64,000 nucleotides of DNA from Tupaia tana (lineage: Eukaryota > Chordata > Mammalia > Scandentia > Tupaiidae): NCBI GenBank assembly GCA_026018925.1, contig JAKSZU010000009.1, positions 37,738,194 through 37,802,193 of the forward strand. The letters are read 5' to 3'. Positions 31,715 through 42,663 of this stretch are shown piece by piece; positions within the stretch are counted from its first letter, which is position 1; each line of letters begins with the position of its first letter. The position numbers and the translations under genes are program-made. The notes beneath the pieces are model-generated. The model ran no database searches. It was not told the origin of the DNA and saw only the letters and a program-made list of their open reading frames with translations.

Positions 31715-32585
31715 TATTCTTTTAAAATGTATATAATTCATTTTAAACCACTAAAGGATAAAGACTTTCATATTCTTCCTTTTTAGCTAAATATATCCTG
31801 AGTTTCTGCCAGGTTTCACCCACACTAAGGTATGTGCAAAAGCCTTTCTTCTGGGATTAGTCACATCTCACTGACTTCACTGAGTAACAGGCCCAGTGAA
31901 GGCCAGTTGCTTTCAAATGACCAACGGGGTATTTCCATGCATTTAACCAACTTCCTAAAATGTATTATCAAACAAACCTGTTAAAAAGAATTATGAACAG
32001 AAAACAAGAGAGTTTTTTTCCAGTTTCAATTTACTAGATTAAATCTTATCTTACCTCAAGATAACTCAATTTAGTTATCTTTTTACTGCCGGAAAGATAA
32101 CCAAAAAACAGAGGTTTTGAAGTTACAAATATGACAGCATCATGTTTCTTTAAATAAAGGACAAAAAAACCCAAAATGGCCATTCAAGAGTACTAAGATA
32201 AATTATTTCCCATTCTCTTTTATTTACATTTTTGTGATTATAACATTATATATACTGATACTTCGTGAGACCATTTTAGATTTCCAAATGCTTTCATGTT
32301 TTTATCTTGTCTCTGTCATAATCACTAGCTATATTTTGCAATAATTGAAAAATATCATTGCTGTAGGGTAAAAAATATTTGACTAGATTGTATATATTGA
32401 TTCCTCTGATAATATGTTTCTAAAGATATAGAATAGTGTAAACTTATTTCAAAGTTCAGAAACTGAACATTGCCTAGGTAATGTGGCTGACACACCATTT
32501 TATATATATGTGTATATATATACATACATACATACACAAACACACACATATATATATTTTTTGTTTTTCCCTCCACCATTATATA
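31715..32585. other. SINE-free block
   Basis: 870 bp of AT-rich sequence with no SINE. A TA/CA-rich patch lies at 32500-32558. No coding signal recognised. Confidence 0.4.
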
Positions 32586-32589
32586 TTTT

Positions 32590-32771
32590 AAAGATTTATT
32601 TAATTTTATTTTAACTTTATTTATTTGTTTGTTTGTTTGTTTTAATTTGACCAGAGAGGGACAGAGTGAGAGAGAGAGAAGTGAGAAAGCAAGATACCAA
32701 GTCTGGGACTCTAACTACAATTGACCATGTGGGAGCCAGTGCCCTTAATCACCACGCCATCTGCCGGCCCC
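32590..32771 (-). mobile_element. Family B SINE
   Basis: AAAGATTTATTTAATTTTATTTTAAC, (GTTT)n, to CGCCATCTGCCGGCCCC. Confidence 0.8.
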
Positions 32772-32785
32772 ATTATTATTAGTTT

Positions 32786-32955
32786 TTTCTTTTTTAAAAA
32801 TTTGCTATAGGGCATGTGCACTCACCAGAGAGAGACAAAGAGACAGAGAGAGAGAGAGGGAAAGTGAACAACAAGCTCCCAGGTCTGGGACTCAAACTGT
32901 AGTGGATCATGTGGGAGTCCAGTGCCTTAACTACCATGCCTCCTACTGGCCTCCC
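32786..32955 (-). mobile_element. Family B/A intermediate SINE
   Basis: TTTTTTAAAAATTTGCTATAGGGC to GCCTCCTACTGGCCTCCC. It has the A-type 3' end but B-type length. Confidence 0.65.
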
Positions 32956-33470
32956 AATCATTCTATTTTAATGTGTAAGCCCTTTAATGGTGAATCTCCA
33001 AACCACTCTATGGGTGTTACCGTGGACATTAAGAGGTGCTCCATTGCCAAATGAGATGAATAGAGAAACTTGGTTCTTCTAATATATTTCAGGTATCTGC
33101 AGACTTCCAAAACTGGTTCTGTCACAAGTAAGTGGAATTTAGCCTCAATTTATCAGAGATTTTCTGACAGCATTTCAGCTACACATTTTTGTTTCACTCT
33201 CTTCTGCACTCTGCTTCAATCCATATTTCATCACTGTGAAAGACCTTCCCACACAGACACATAATTTCCTAAATGTTAGTTAATTCTGACTATAAGGCCT
33301 GTATTGAGGAATAGAGTAACAGATAAGGAAAGAAGAGATTTGCTTAGTATGTCTTCTCAGGAGACCTATTAACACTTGAGGAGAAAGATTTATTTCTGCT
33401 TATGCCCTTTCATTTGTTATGTGTAATCTGTTTTCTGTTTGTTGCTATACATGTACTCTAAAACAACAAT
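32956..33470. other. SINE-free block with exon-like piece
   Basis: 515 bp. TTTCAG at 33087-33092 and GTAAGT at 33128-33133 bound a 35-nt segment. Otherwise nothing recognised. Confidence 0.3.
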
Positions 33471-33729
33471 TTTTTTTTTGGATAGGTTTTCGCTATAGGG
33501 CGCGTGCACTCGCCAGACAGACAGAGAGAGACAGAGAGATAGAAAGCGAGAAATCACCCCCAGGGGGGATGGTCATGCAGCAATCCCTTCTCCTCCATTC
33601 TCCTCTCAGGATCTTGGGCACGCACACACACGCACCCAGTGTGAGTTTTAAGCCACCGGGTCCGGAACTCGAACCGTGGTCGACTACGTGGGAGTCCAGC
33701 GACATAGCCATTACGCTAACTGCTGGTTC
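33471..33729 (-). mobile_element. Family A SINE, young-looking
   Basis: TTTTTTTTTGGATAGGTTTTCGC to CGCTAACTGCTGGTTCT. TSD CTAAAACAACAATTTTTT on both sides (18 bp). Confidence 0.9.
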
Positions 33730-33744
33730 TCTAAAACAACAATT

Positions 33745-33931
33745 TTTTAAATAAAGCATTATTTATTTGTTTAATTTGATTTGTTGTAATTATTATTTTT
33801 TACTTTGACTAGGAAGAAACAGAGAGAGAGAAAGGGAAAGCCAGAAAGCAAGCTGCCAGGTCTGGGACTCGAACTGCGGTCAACCATATGGGAATCCAGT
33901 GCCCCCAACCACCATGCCACCTGCCTGCCCT
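33745..33931 (-). mobile_element. Family B SINE
   Basis: AATAAAGCATTATTTATTTG… to GCCACCTGCCTGCCC. Confidence 0.75.
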
Positions 33932-33978
33932 GAAATAACAAATTTAAAATTCATTAACGTTCTTGGGAGAACCTCTTT

Positions 33979-34170
33979 TTTTAAAATTATTTTATTTAAC
34001 TTTATTTATTTATTCATTTAAATTTGACCAGAGAGGGACAGAATGAGAGAGAGTGAGAGAGAGCAAGAGAGAGAGAGAAAGTGAGAAAACAAGCAGCCAG
34101 GTCCAGGACTCGAACTGCGTTCAGCCATGTGGAAGTCTAGCGCCCTTAACCACCACACCATCTGCAAGAT
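33979..34170 (-). mobile_element. Family B SINE
   Basis: TTAAAATTATTTTATTTAACTTTATTT… to CACCATCTGCAAGATCC, with a mixed GA tract. Confidence 0.75.
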
Positions 34171-34530
34171 CCAGGAGGACCTTTTTTGATATGGGATTCT
34201 TTATGTAATCAGTTTGTATATTTATTAAATTTCTTCTAATATGAAGAGATAGGGTATGTTATGGGAATATAGTTATGCTATTATTTTTAACATAGCATGT
34301 ATTTTATCTTTCAAAATCTCTTTTAATTGAAAGTTATGGAATGAATTTGATGCTAAGGAAGGGTCAAAAATAGAGTTGGCTCTTTGCTTATTATATTGGT
34401 ATATTTTTACATATTATCAAAGTTTTTAAAAGTGTTTAAATACATTTATTATAATTTTGCATCTGTAATAGTGTTCTAAAGCTGATCTATTATGTCGAGC
34501 TAACCAAAGTACTCTCAAAAACTTGTCTTT
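34171..34530. other. SINE-free AT-rich block
   Basis: 360 bp with nothing recognised. Confidence 0.4.
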
Positions 34531-34706
34531 TGGGGGCCAGCAGATGGTGTGGTCATTAAGGTGCTGGACTCCCACATGGCTGACCACAGTTTCAGTCCCA
34601 TACCTGGTGGCTTGCTTTCTTAACTTTTCCCCTCTCTCTGTCTCTCTCTAGTGAATTAAAAATAAAAATAATCAATACAATAAAATAAGTAAATCTTTTT
34701 TAAAAA
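34531..34706 (+). mobile_element. Family B SINE
   Basis: GGGGGCCAGCAGATGGTGTGG to AAATCTTTTTTA. AAAAACTTGTCTTTT on both sides is the TSD. Confidence 0.85.
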
Positions 34707-34861
34707 CTTGTCTTTTCCTCATTCTTGTCATTTAAATTATTTTTACCTTTGATCCAATTACACGTTTTATTGGTGATTGGCATGGATACTAGTGACAGTA
34801 AGGGGGAACTTAGTTGGTAGAGTGGGTGGTAGATGATGGGCGTGAGGTTTAAAAAATGAGG

Positions 34862-35030
34862 GGTAGACAGGTAGTGTAGTGGTTAAGGGCACTGGACTCC
34901 CACATGGCCGATTACGATTCGAGTCCCAGACCTGGCAGCTTGCTTTCTCATTTTCCCTGTCCCTCTCACTCTGTCCCTCTCTGGTCAAATTTAAATAAAT
35001 AAATAAAGTTAAATAAAACAATTAAAAAAT
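34862..35030 (+). mobile_element. Family B SINE
   Basis: GGGTAGACAGGTAGTGTAGTGG, GATTACGATTCGAGTCCC (near-perfect B box), tail AATAAATAAATAAAG. Confidence 0.8.
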
Positions 35031-35759
35031 AATTATAAATGATAAACTTTTGTTTACAAGAGAAAGACAAATCAAAACCATTTGTGTACTGTCTGAAATA
35101 ATCAACAGCGGTGTGTATTTATTAATTTATCTGTCACCAAAAAAGCACTTTCTCTAAAACAAAGGTCTCATTGATGTGCAAAATGTTTACAATCTTTTGC
35201 AAAATTGCAGCTTTTCATTAATTTGTAAGCTATTTATTGTTATAAATATTGCTTTTAGTTTTAGTACATGTGAAATTGTATCTGAAATTTATTTTGTCAA
35301 TGTTCTTTGAATGAACTGAATAAAGTTTTTGTTTATAAAAACAATTTTATTAGTATTAGGCCTACACAAATTTAAAGGCCCTTTCCATGAACTGCTCTGT
35401 GTCTCTTTTTAGAGATTAAATCATTAAATATACATAATTCAGGAAAGCGTTATGTAAGTTATTCATTGTCTTACCATATTAATAACCTCTATTTAAATCA
35501 CTTGCTTTGAATTTCCGCTATGTTGGCAAGACTGTTATTTGTTTTCATCTCTACAGCGAAGGCCTGACAGATACATTAAGAAAATAAGCAGACAGCTGGT
35601 AAACAGACTCATTCTTTGCCTGGGGCTAACAGAGCAATTCACCAAATCCATCCTTCCCTAATTCATTTCACATCATCATAATTTCCAATCTCTTGCTTTT
35701 ACCCTCTAAGGGTTTAAATATATGTAATATATAAAAGAAGCTGAAAGTAAACTGAACAG
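35031..35759. other. SINE-free block, possible conserved sequence
   Basis: 730 bp of AT-rich, non-repetitive sequence. GAACTGAATAAAGTTTTTGTTT at 35314 looks like a poly(A)-site context. No long reading frame on either strand. Confidence 0.35.
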
Positions 35760-36028
35760 TTTTTTTTTTTTTTTTTTTGAGAGGTTTTTGCTATAGGGCG
35801 TGTGCACTCTCCAGAAAGACAGAGAGAGACTGAGAGACAGAAAGTGAGAAATCACCCCCCGGGGGGGATGGCCACGCCGCAATCCCTTCTCTATTTGTTC
35901 TTTCAAGGTTTTGGTTATGCACACACATGTGTCCAATGTGCTTTTCAAGCCACCGAGTTTGGGACTCAAACAGTGCAGTTGTCCATGTGGAATCCAGCTG
36001 TCTTATCCACCACACCACCATCTGGTCC
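35760..36028 (-). mobile_element. Mosaic family A SINE
   Basis: The 3' half (35760-35890) is of the young, CpG-rich type. The 5' half from 35891 (TATTTGTTCTTTCAAGGTTTTGG…) is of the older, TpG/CpA type. Confidence 0.7.
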
Positions 36029-36085
36029 AAACAATAGTTTTTGTATACTGAAAATTTAATCATGTCTTTTCCTTTGTTTTTAAAA

Positions 36086-36345
36086 ATTTTTTTGGAGAGG
36101 TTTTTGCTATAGCGCACGTGCACTCGCCAGGCAGGCAGAGAGAGACAGAGAGACAGAAAGCGAGAAATCACCCCCCAGGGGGGATGGCCACGCCACGAAC
36201 CCTTCTCCTCCATTCTCCTCTTGGGATCTTGGGCACGCACGCACATGCGCCCAGTGAGTTTAAGCCACAAGGTCCAGGACTCGAACCACTATGGTCGACT
36301 ATGTGGGAATCCAGCGACATAGCCATTATGCTAATTGCTGGTCCC
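36086..36345 (-). mobile_element. Family A SINE
   Basis: TTTTTTGGAGAGGTTTTTGC to TAATTGCTGGTCC. CATGTCTTTTC on both sides is the TSD. Confidence 0.85.
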
Positions 36346-36357
36346 ATGTCTTTTCTT

Positions 36358-36722
36358 AAAACCCTTCAATGGCCCCACATTATCCTTGGAATAAAATCCA
36401 AATACTCTTATGATCCACATGTCCCAGAGGGTGTCATTTTGTGTCTCCTGGCACTTCCGTTTTCTCCTTTTCAACTATCATTTGCTCGAATGGGCACGCT
36501 GTCCCTTGCCTCCTAGCCTTTGTACAGTCTCCACCCTCTCTTACTCTTGCTAGCTCCTCCACCACAGCACCTAGCATGCTCTTCTTGTGCTTCTATTCTT
36601 TTCTCTCGTCATGCTATGCATTTCATGAAAGTAGGAACATGGTTGCCTGCTGGCCATTCTATCTCGCCAACCTAATACAGTGTTCAGCACATAGTTATTT
36701 CTTACAAATGTGCACCAAGTAA
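36358..36722 (+). mobile_element. L2 3' portion
   Basis: CAATGGCCCCACATTATCCTTGGAATAAAATCCAAAT…, CTAGCTCCTCCACC, CAGTGTTCAGCACATAG: the usual L2 order near its 3' end. Confidence 0.7.
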
Positions 36723-36733
36723 AGGAAAGATCA

Positions 36734-36898
36734 AGGGCTGGCTGGTGGAGTGGTGGTTAAGGGTGCTGGACTCTCACATGGCTGACTGCGGTTCAAGTCC
36801 TGGACTTGCAGCTTGCTTTCTCATTTTCTCTCTCCCTCTCTCTCGTCAAATTAAAGTAAATAACTAAATAAAGTTAAATAAAATAATTTAAAAAAATG
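36734..36898 (+). mobile_element. Family B SINE
   Basis: GGGCTGGCTGGTGGAGTGG to AAAATAATTTAAAAAAA. Together with the next SINE it is flanked by TAAAGGAAAGATCA (36719 and 37177). Confidence 0.8.
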
Positions 36899-36899
36899 T

Positions 36900-37111
36900 G
36901 AGATAGAGACCTGACATGGTTACTGGACTCCCATGTAATTGACCGCGGTTCTAGTTCTGGACCTGGTGGCTTCAAACTCACGGTGTGTATGCCAATCCAA
37001 AATTCTGAGAGGAGATTGGAGGAGAAGGAATTGTGGCATTACCATCCACCCAAGGGGTGATTTCTGTCTCTCTGCCTCTCTCTGTCTCTCTGGAGAGTGC
37101 ACACACACTAT

Positions 37112-37148
<37 letters not shown>

Positions 37149-37176
37149 TAAAAAGGTATATAAATAAATACACAAA
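36900..37176 (+). mobile_element. Family A SINE in the same TSD
   Basis: Decayed head (GAGACCTGACATGGTTACTGG), body, a poly(A) of about 33 bp (37112-37143), then TATATAAATAAATAC. Confidence 0.75.
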
Positions 37177-37247
37177 TAAAGGAAAGATCAATGGGACCGG
37201 ACAGGGGCACAGTGGTAACACAACTGGACTGGTAAAGAAAAGCTCTT

Positions 37248-38161
<914 letters not shown>

Positions 38162-38285
38162 AAAGAAAAGCCCTTAGGTTTAGGTTCTGGGATCTCCCTG
38201 AGCGTGCTGGGCTTGTGCGTGCCCATGATCAGGGCTGGCTGAGATGGGCAGATTGTAGTGTAAAGACCCTGCTGGGGGCAGCGGG

Positions 38286-38528
38286 CAGCAGGCAGCAGGT
38301 GGCATGGTGGTTAAGGTGCTGGACCCCCACATGGCCGACTGTGGTTGGAGTCCTGGACCTGGTGGCTTGTTTTCTCATCCTTTCTCTCTCTCTCTCTCTC
38401 TCTCTGTCTTTATCTGGTGAGCACACATGGCCTGTAGCAAATTTCTAAAAAATTATAATAATAAATAAAAAAATTCTAAATTAAAAAAGAAATTAAAGGC
38501 AGTGCTTATTTTTTAAAAAAGAAAAAAA
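38286..38528 (+). mobile_element. Family B SINE in family C
   Basis: GCAGGTGGCATGGTGGTTAAGG, (CT)n at 38386-38405, tail ending TTTTTTAAAAAAG. GACCCTGCTGGGGGCAG (38267) and GATCCTGTTGGGAGTAG (38530) are the junction TSD, 3 mismatches. Confidence 0.75.
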
Positions 38529-38600
38529 AGATCCTGTTGGGAGTAGACACCTCTTTCTCTCTCTCTCTTTTTCCAAAGAAATAAATGATCTTTTTTTAAA

Positions 38601-38724
38601 AATAAGAAAGGTCAAAGAGACCAAGATAATTAATATTAGAGGCAGTGGCATAAAATTATTGTGAAGCTCCCATTATACACTCATCAAATGTAAACAAGAA
38701 GGTACTTTAAAAAACCACTTTGGG
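38601..38724. other. Unique spacer
   Basis: Short AT-rich sequence, nothing recognised. Confidence 0.4.
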
Positions 38725-38982
38725 GACCAGCAGATGGCATAATGGCTATGTTGCTGGACTACCATGTAGTTGACCGCGGTTCGAATCCCGGACCCAGTAG
38801 CTTAAACTCATGCCTGGAGCGTGTGCGTGCGTGCCCAAGATCCCGAGAAGAGAATGGAGGAGAAGGGATTGTGGCGAGGCCATCCTCCCTGGGGGGTGAT
38901 TTCTCGCTTTCTGTCTCTCTGTCTCTCTCTCTGTCTGGCGAGCGCATGCGCCCTACAGCAAAAACCTCTCCAAAACAAAACA
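38725..38982 (+). mobile_element. Family A SINE, young-looking
   Basis: GGGACCAGCAGATGGCATAA; intact B box GGTTCGAATCCC; tail CAAAACAAAACAAACAAAC. Confidence 0.9.
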
Positions 38983-39070
38983 AACAAACAAAAAACTAGT
39001 CTTCTTTTATGTATAAGCCCACTTTTAAATATTTGAAACACATTATTATACACTTTATAAGTCACTCATT

Positions 39071-39144
39071 CTTTTTTTTTTTTTTTTTTTTTGGAGAGGT
39101 TTTTGCTATAGGGCGCGTGCGCTTGCCAGACAGAGAGAGGCAGA
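39071..39144 (-). mobile_element. 5'-truncated family A SINE
   Basis: Poly(T) of about 24 bp, GGAGAGGTTTTTGC, GGGCGCGTGCGCTTGCC, then it stops inside the GA tract at GGCAGA. Head and body are missing. Confidence 0.8.
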
Positions 39145-39212
39145 TATTTTCTCCTTTAGCCTGGTATATATGTATGTGTTCTTTTAGTGAAGTTGTCCAC
39201 AATTGTCTCAAC

Positions 39213-39476
39213 ATTTTTTTTTAAAGAGGTTTTTACCTTAGGGTGTGTGAGCTCATCATAGAGAGAGAAAGGGATAGAGACAGAGGAAAAGTGAGAAATC
39301 ACCTCCCAGAAGGAATGGCCATGCCACAATCCCTTCTCTTTCACTCTCCTCCTGGGATCTTGGGCACACATGCACATGAGCCCAGTGTGAGTTTCAAGCC
39401 ACCAGGTCCAGGACTCAAGCCGCGGTTGGCCATGTGGGAGTCCAGTGATGTAACCACTATGCCATCTACTGGCTCC
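39213..39476 (-). mobile_element. Family A SINE
   Basis: TTTTTTTTTAAAGAGGTTTTTACC to GCCATCTACTGGCTCC. Confidence 0.8.
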
Positions 39477-39668
39477 TGCCTCATCAGTTTTTAGTAGAGG
39501 TGTCCCATTACTGATTCTGTGATAATGCTGTCAACTAAAACTTGTTAGAGCAGGAATGAATTACAGGGAATAGATGACCCAACCCTCATGGATAACTAAA
39601 CAGGAAAGAATGAATGGGATGAGATGACAGTAGATGGAGGTATATCCTGAAGAACGGTAGTCATACTA

Positions 39669-39877
39669 AGGTTCATCAAATAGTTCATGGAAAATGTGTT
39701 TCATGAAACAACTACGGAGAGCCAGCAGATGGCGTAATGGTTACGTCACTGGATTCCCACATAGTCTACTGTGGTCCAAGTCCTGGACCCGTTGGCTTAA
39801 AACTCAGGCCAGGCACGTGTGCATGTGTGCCCCAAATCCTGAGGAAAATGAAGGAGAAGGAATTGCAGTGTGGTCAT

Positions 39878-39916
<39 letters not shown>

Positions 39917-39947
39917 TGATTTCTTGCTTTCTGTCTCTCTGTTTCTT

Positions 39948-39978
<31 letters not shown>

Positions 39979-40135
39979 GTCCAGCGAGCACATGCATCCT
40001 ACAACAAAAATCTCTTCCCCTCCTCTAAACAAACAAACAAACAAAAACCTATGAATGCTTTTCAGACTTCTTGCTCCAAAGTAAGCTCATACTTTCATTT
40101 CATGTTTCCGTGAACTGTTTGAAGTCTCCTCGTGG
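39669..40135 (+). mobile_element. Mariner-type MITE split by SINE
   Basis: Left part TAGTTCATGGAAAATGTG…ATGAAACAACTACG (39681-39717); right part GTTTCCGTGAACTGTTTGAAGTCTCC (40105-40130) is the opposed TIR. Confidence 0.7.
39718..40048 (+). mobile_element. Family A SINE with (GT)n and (CT)n
   Basis: GAGCCAGCAGATGGCGTAATGG; (GT)15-type run at 39882-39918; (CT)n at 39954-39978; tail (AAAC)n. It lies inside the MITE. Confidence 0.85.
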
Positions 40136-40965
40136 GTAGTATTCTCACCAAAGGTGGTGAACAAATGACTGAATAACTCCAGTCTCCTTTCCCCACAGCC
40201 CACGACATTTCCCACTGCCAGCCTTTTGCAAGGGCTATTGTTCACCGTCACCTGCTGATCTGCTTTGCCTTGTATTGGAAGACCCGCTGTCGGTCCTCCT
40301 AGTCCACAGTATGAACCAGCATTTTGTAATCAATCCTCCCCACTCCAACCCCTGCCACCTCAAAAGAAGTTAAACCTTCTTTAGACACATTTTTGATCTC
40401 TAACAGAGTACTGAAGGTACCTTGGCATGTTTGTAGAGGATGATCTAAAACTTTCAAAATAGCTGTAAGCACAGTTCTCTCACATGCACACAAGTTGAAT
40501 AAGTCTGGCAAGATGCTTTTAAGCTCATAAAAGTGTCATGGAATGTTATAAATTGACTTTACATGCCTCGCTACACCCGGTGCAGAGATTAACGCTTTCT
40601 GTTATGACACCCCGGCTCGGTGCCCTCTACTCCAAACAGCAGGAAAAATTTATGAGCCAGAAAACCTTTCTTGGATTTGGCTTTAGGAAAGTAAGAAGTA
40701 GAATTTACTTGCTCGCAAGGCTGGCCTTGGAGGCTCCTAGGAATGAGGGGGGGCAGTCCTATCGAATGAAAACATAGTGAGTGACGCTAATTGTCTTCAA
40801 ATGAAAATGGAAGTCTGAGACAGCTCCAGGGCTGCAGATAACAAAACTGAAACACAGCGACTTTCTAGGAATGTTGTATTCTATTAGAAGACTTTCTATT
40901 CTTTGGTTGTTGCTTTATTTTGTTTTGTAGTTAAGAGTCTATTTTTCAGAGCAGTTTTTAGCCTT
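40136..40965. other. Largest SINE-free block in this half
   Basis: 830 bp of higher-complexity sequence, including CGCTACACCCGGTGCAG and CACCCCGGCTCGGTGCCC. No repeat recognised. A short frame (40538-40777) has no recognisable domain. Confidence 0.4.
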
Positions 40966-40969
40966 CTAT

Positions 40970-41010
40970 TTGTTTGTTTTTAGGTTTTTCGTATAGTGTG
41001 AGTGCACTCG

Positions 41011-41066
<56 letters not shown>

Positions 41067-41223
41067 CATGCCACAATTCCTTTTCCTCCATTTCTCCTCT
41101 TGGGATTTTGAGCACACATATACACATGCCTGGTGTGTGTTTCAAGCTGCCAAGCCTGAGACTTGAATTGCAGAATCAGCCATGTGGAATCCAGCATCTT
41201 TACTGTCATGCCACCTGCTGGCT
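40970..41223 (-). mobile_element. Family A SINE with long (GA)n
   Basis: TTTTTAGGTTTTTCGTATAG…, a (GA)24-type run at 41013-41061 that replaces the CCCCAGGGG region, then ATGGCCATGCC… to GCCACCTGCTGGCTC. Confidence 0.8.
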
Positions 41224-41385
41224 CAAATGCTTTCTATTGTACAGATAGAGAGATGATCGCAACTGTGATGTGGAGAGAGGAGAGTTTAAAAGTGTTTCTG
41301 AGATAAAGAATCATACTATTGTAGATATTAGGATGAAATGATTTAAACTCACACACATATGTGTGTGCCTCGAAAGGGGGGCATT

Positions 41386-41595
41386 GGGACCAGCAGATGG
41401 TGTAATGGTTACGTCACTGGACTCCCCCATAATAGACCACGGTTCGAGTCCCAGGTCCTGTGGCTTAAAATTCACACCAGGAGAAGAGATTGTGGAGTGG
41501 CCATTCCTCCTAGGGGGTAATTTCTCGCTTTCTGTCTCTGTATCTCTCTCTTGAGCACACGTAGCCTATACCAAAAAATCTCTCTAGAAAAAAAG
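41386..41595 (+). mobile_element. Family A SINE with internal deletion
   Basis: GGGACCAGCAGATGGTGTAA; CACACCAGG joins straight to AGAAGAGATTGTGG, so the GGGCGCGTG…GAGAATGG part is gone. Confidence 0.8.
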
Positions 41596-41724
41596 GTGGG
41601 GAGGATTGGCATCAGAGTCTTACAAGTAGTACCCAGGAGCCAAATATAAGGTGGTGATTGTGAGATGTACATAATAGTCACTTGCATTCCTCCAGTCCTT
41701 GAACACATTTATTTTTAGTATCTA

Positions 41725-41816
41725 TTAGGTCATTGGAAAAGTCATGACTCATTTTTTGTATAGAAAAACATAGAAAAATAGCGTCATGACTTTTCTGATG
41801 ACCTAATAGTATGTGT
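41725..41816. mobile_element. Mariner-type hairpin MITE with TA TSD
   Basis: Ends TTAGGTCATTGGAAAAGTCA and TGACTTTTCTGATGACCTAA are near-perfect inverted repeats flanked by TA (41723-41724 and 41817-41818), the mariner target site. The 92-bp element folds into one hairpin with an A-rich loop. Confidence 0.9.
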
Positions 41817-41818
41817 CA

Positions 41819-42149
41819 GAACACAAATATGAAGTTGACACAGTCCTTTCCTTTTAGGAGTTTATATTCAAGTGAGAGGAAACAAGATGAATAAAAAAGG
41901 TGATAATATACTGTAAAATAAATCTTATAATGATAATCACACGATGCTTTAAGAATATACTGAACCAGAGGGAAGCCAACTAAGGAGAAATGAAAGAAAG
42001 CCTTTTTAGAGAAGTGATCCAATGGTGAAGCATGAGTAGGAGTCACCTAGTGGCAAGTGTTTGGGGAGGTCATTTTGGTCCAGAAAAACAGCATGGTGTG
42101 TGGTGGAAAATAACTCAGTATGGTTAGTGTTCTTTGCATTTCTTGTGCA
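41819..42149. other. Old L2-like or unique sequence
   Basis: AGTCCTTTCCTTTTAGGAGTTTATATTC at 41841 resembles the '…GGAGCTTACATTCTAG…' phrase of an old mammalian repeat. No gene. Confidence 0.35.
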
Positions 42150-42370
42150 TTGAGAATCTTAGGTCTACTTCTAATCTTTGCCACGTTGGGAAATGCCATT
42201 ATTTCTTCAAATTTCTTTTAGTCACTATTGCTCTTGCCTGTTTTTTCCTGAGAGCCTCCAGTTACATGCATATTAGGCCAGTTGAAGGGTCTTTTTGCTC
42301 TGTTTTTTTTCTTTTTCTTTTTTGTTGCTGTTTTTCTTTTTTTCTTTTCTTTCTTTTTCTTTTTTCTTTT

Positions 42371-42602
42371 TTAAAGGTTTTTGCTATAGGGCTCGTGCGC
42401 TTGCCAGAAAGACAGAGACAGCGAGAAATTACCCCCCGGGGGGATGGCCATGCCACAATCCCTTCTCCTCCATTCTCCTCTTGGGATCTTGGGCATGCAC
42501 ACACACGCGCGGCGTGAATTTAAGCCACCGGGTCTGGGACTTGAACCACGGTTGACTACTTGGGAGTCCAGCAACATAGCCATTATGCCAACTGCTGGCC
42601 CC
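42371..42602 (-). mobile_element. Family A SINE
   Basis: TTTAAAGGTTTTTGCTATAGGG to GCCAACTGCTGGCCCC, with a (TTTTTC)n stretch on its 3' side (42300-42370). Confidence 0.85.
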
Positions 42603-42663
42603 AGCTGTTTTTCATTTTAGGTACTTTCCTTTACTAGTGGTCTTTATAACCACTAATCTTTTC

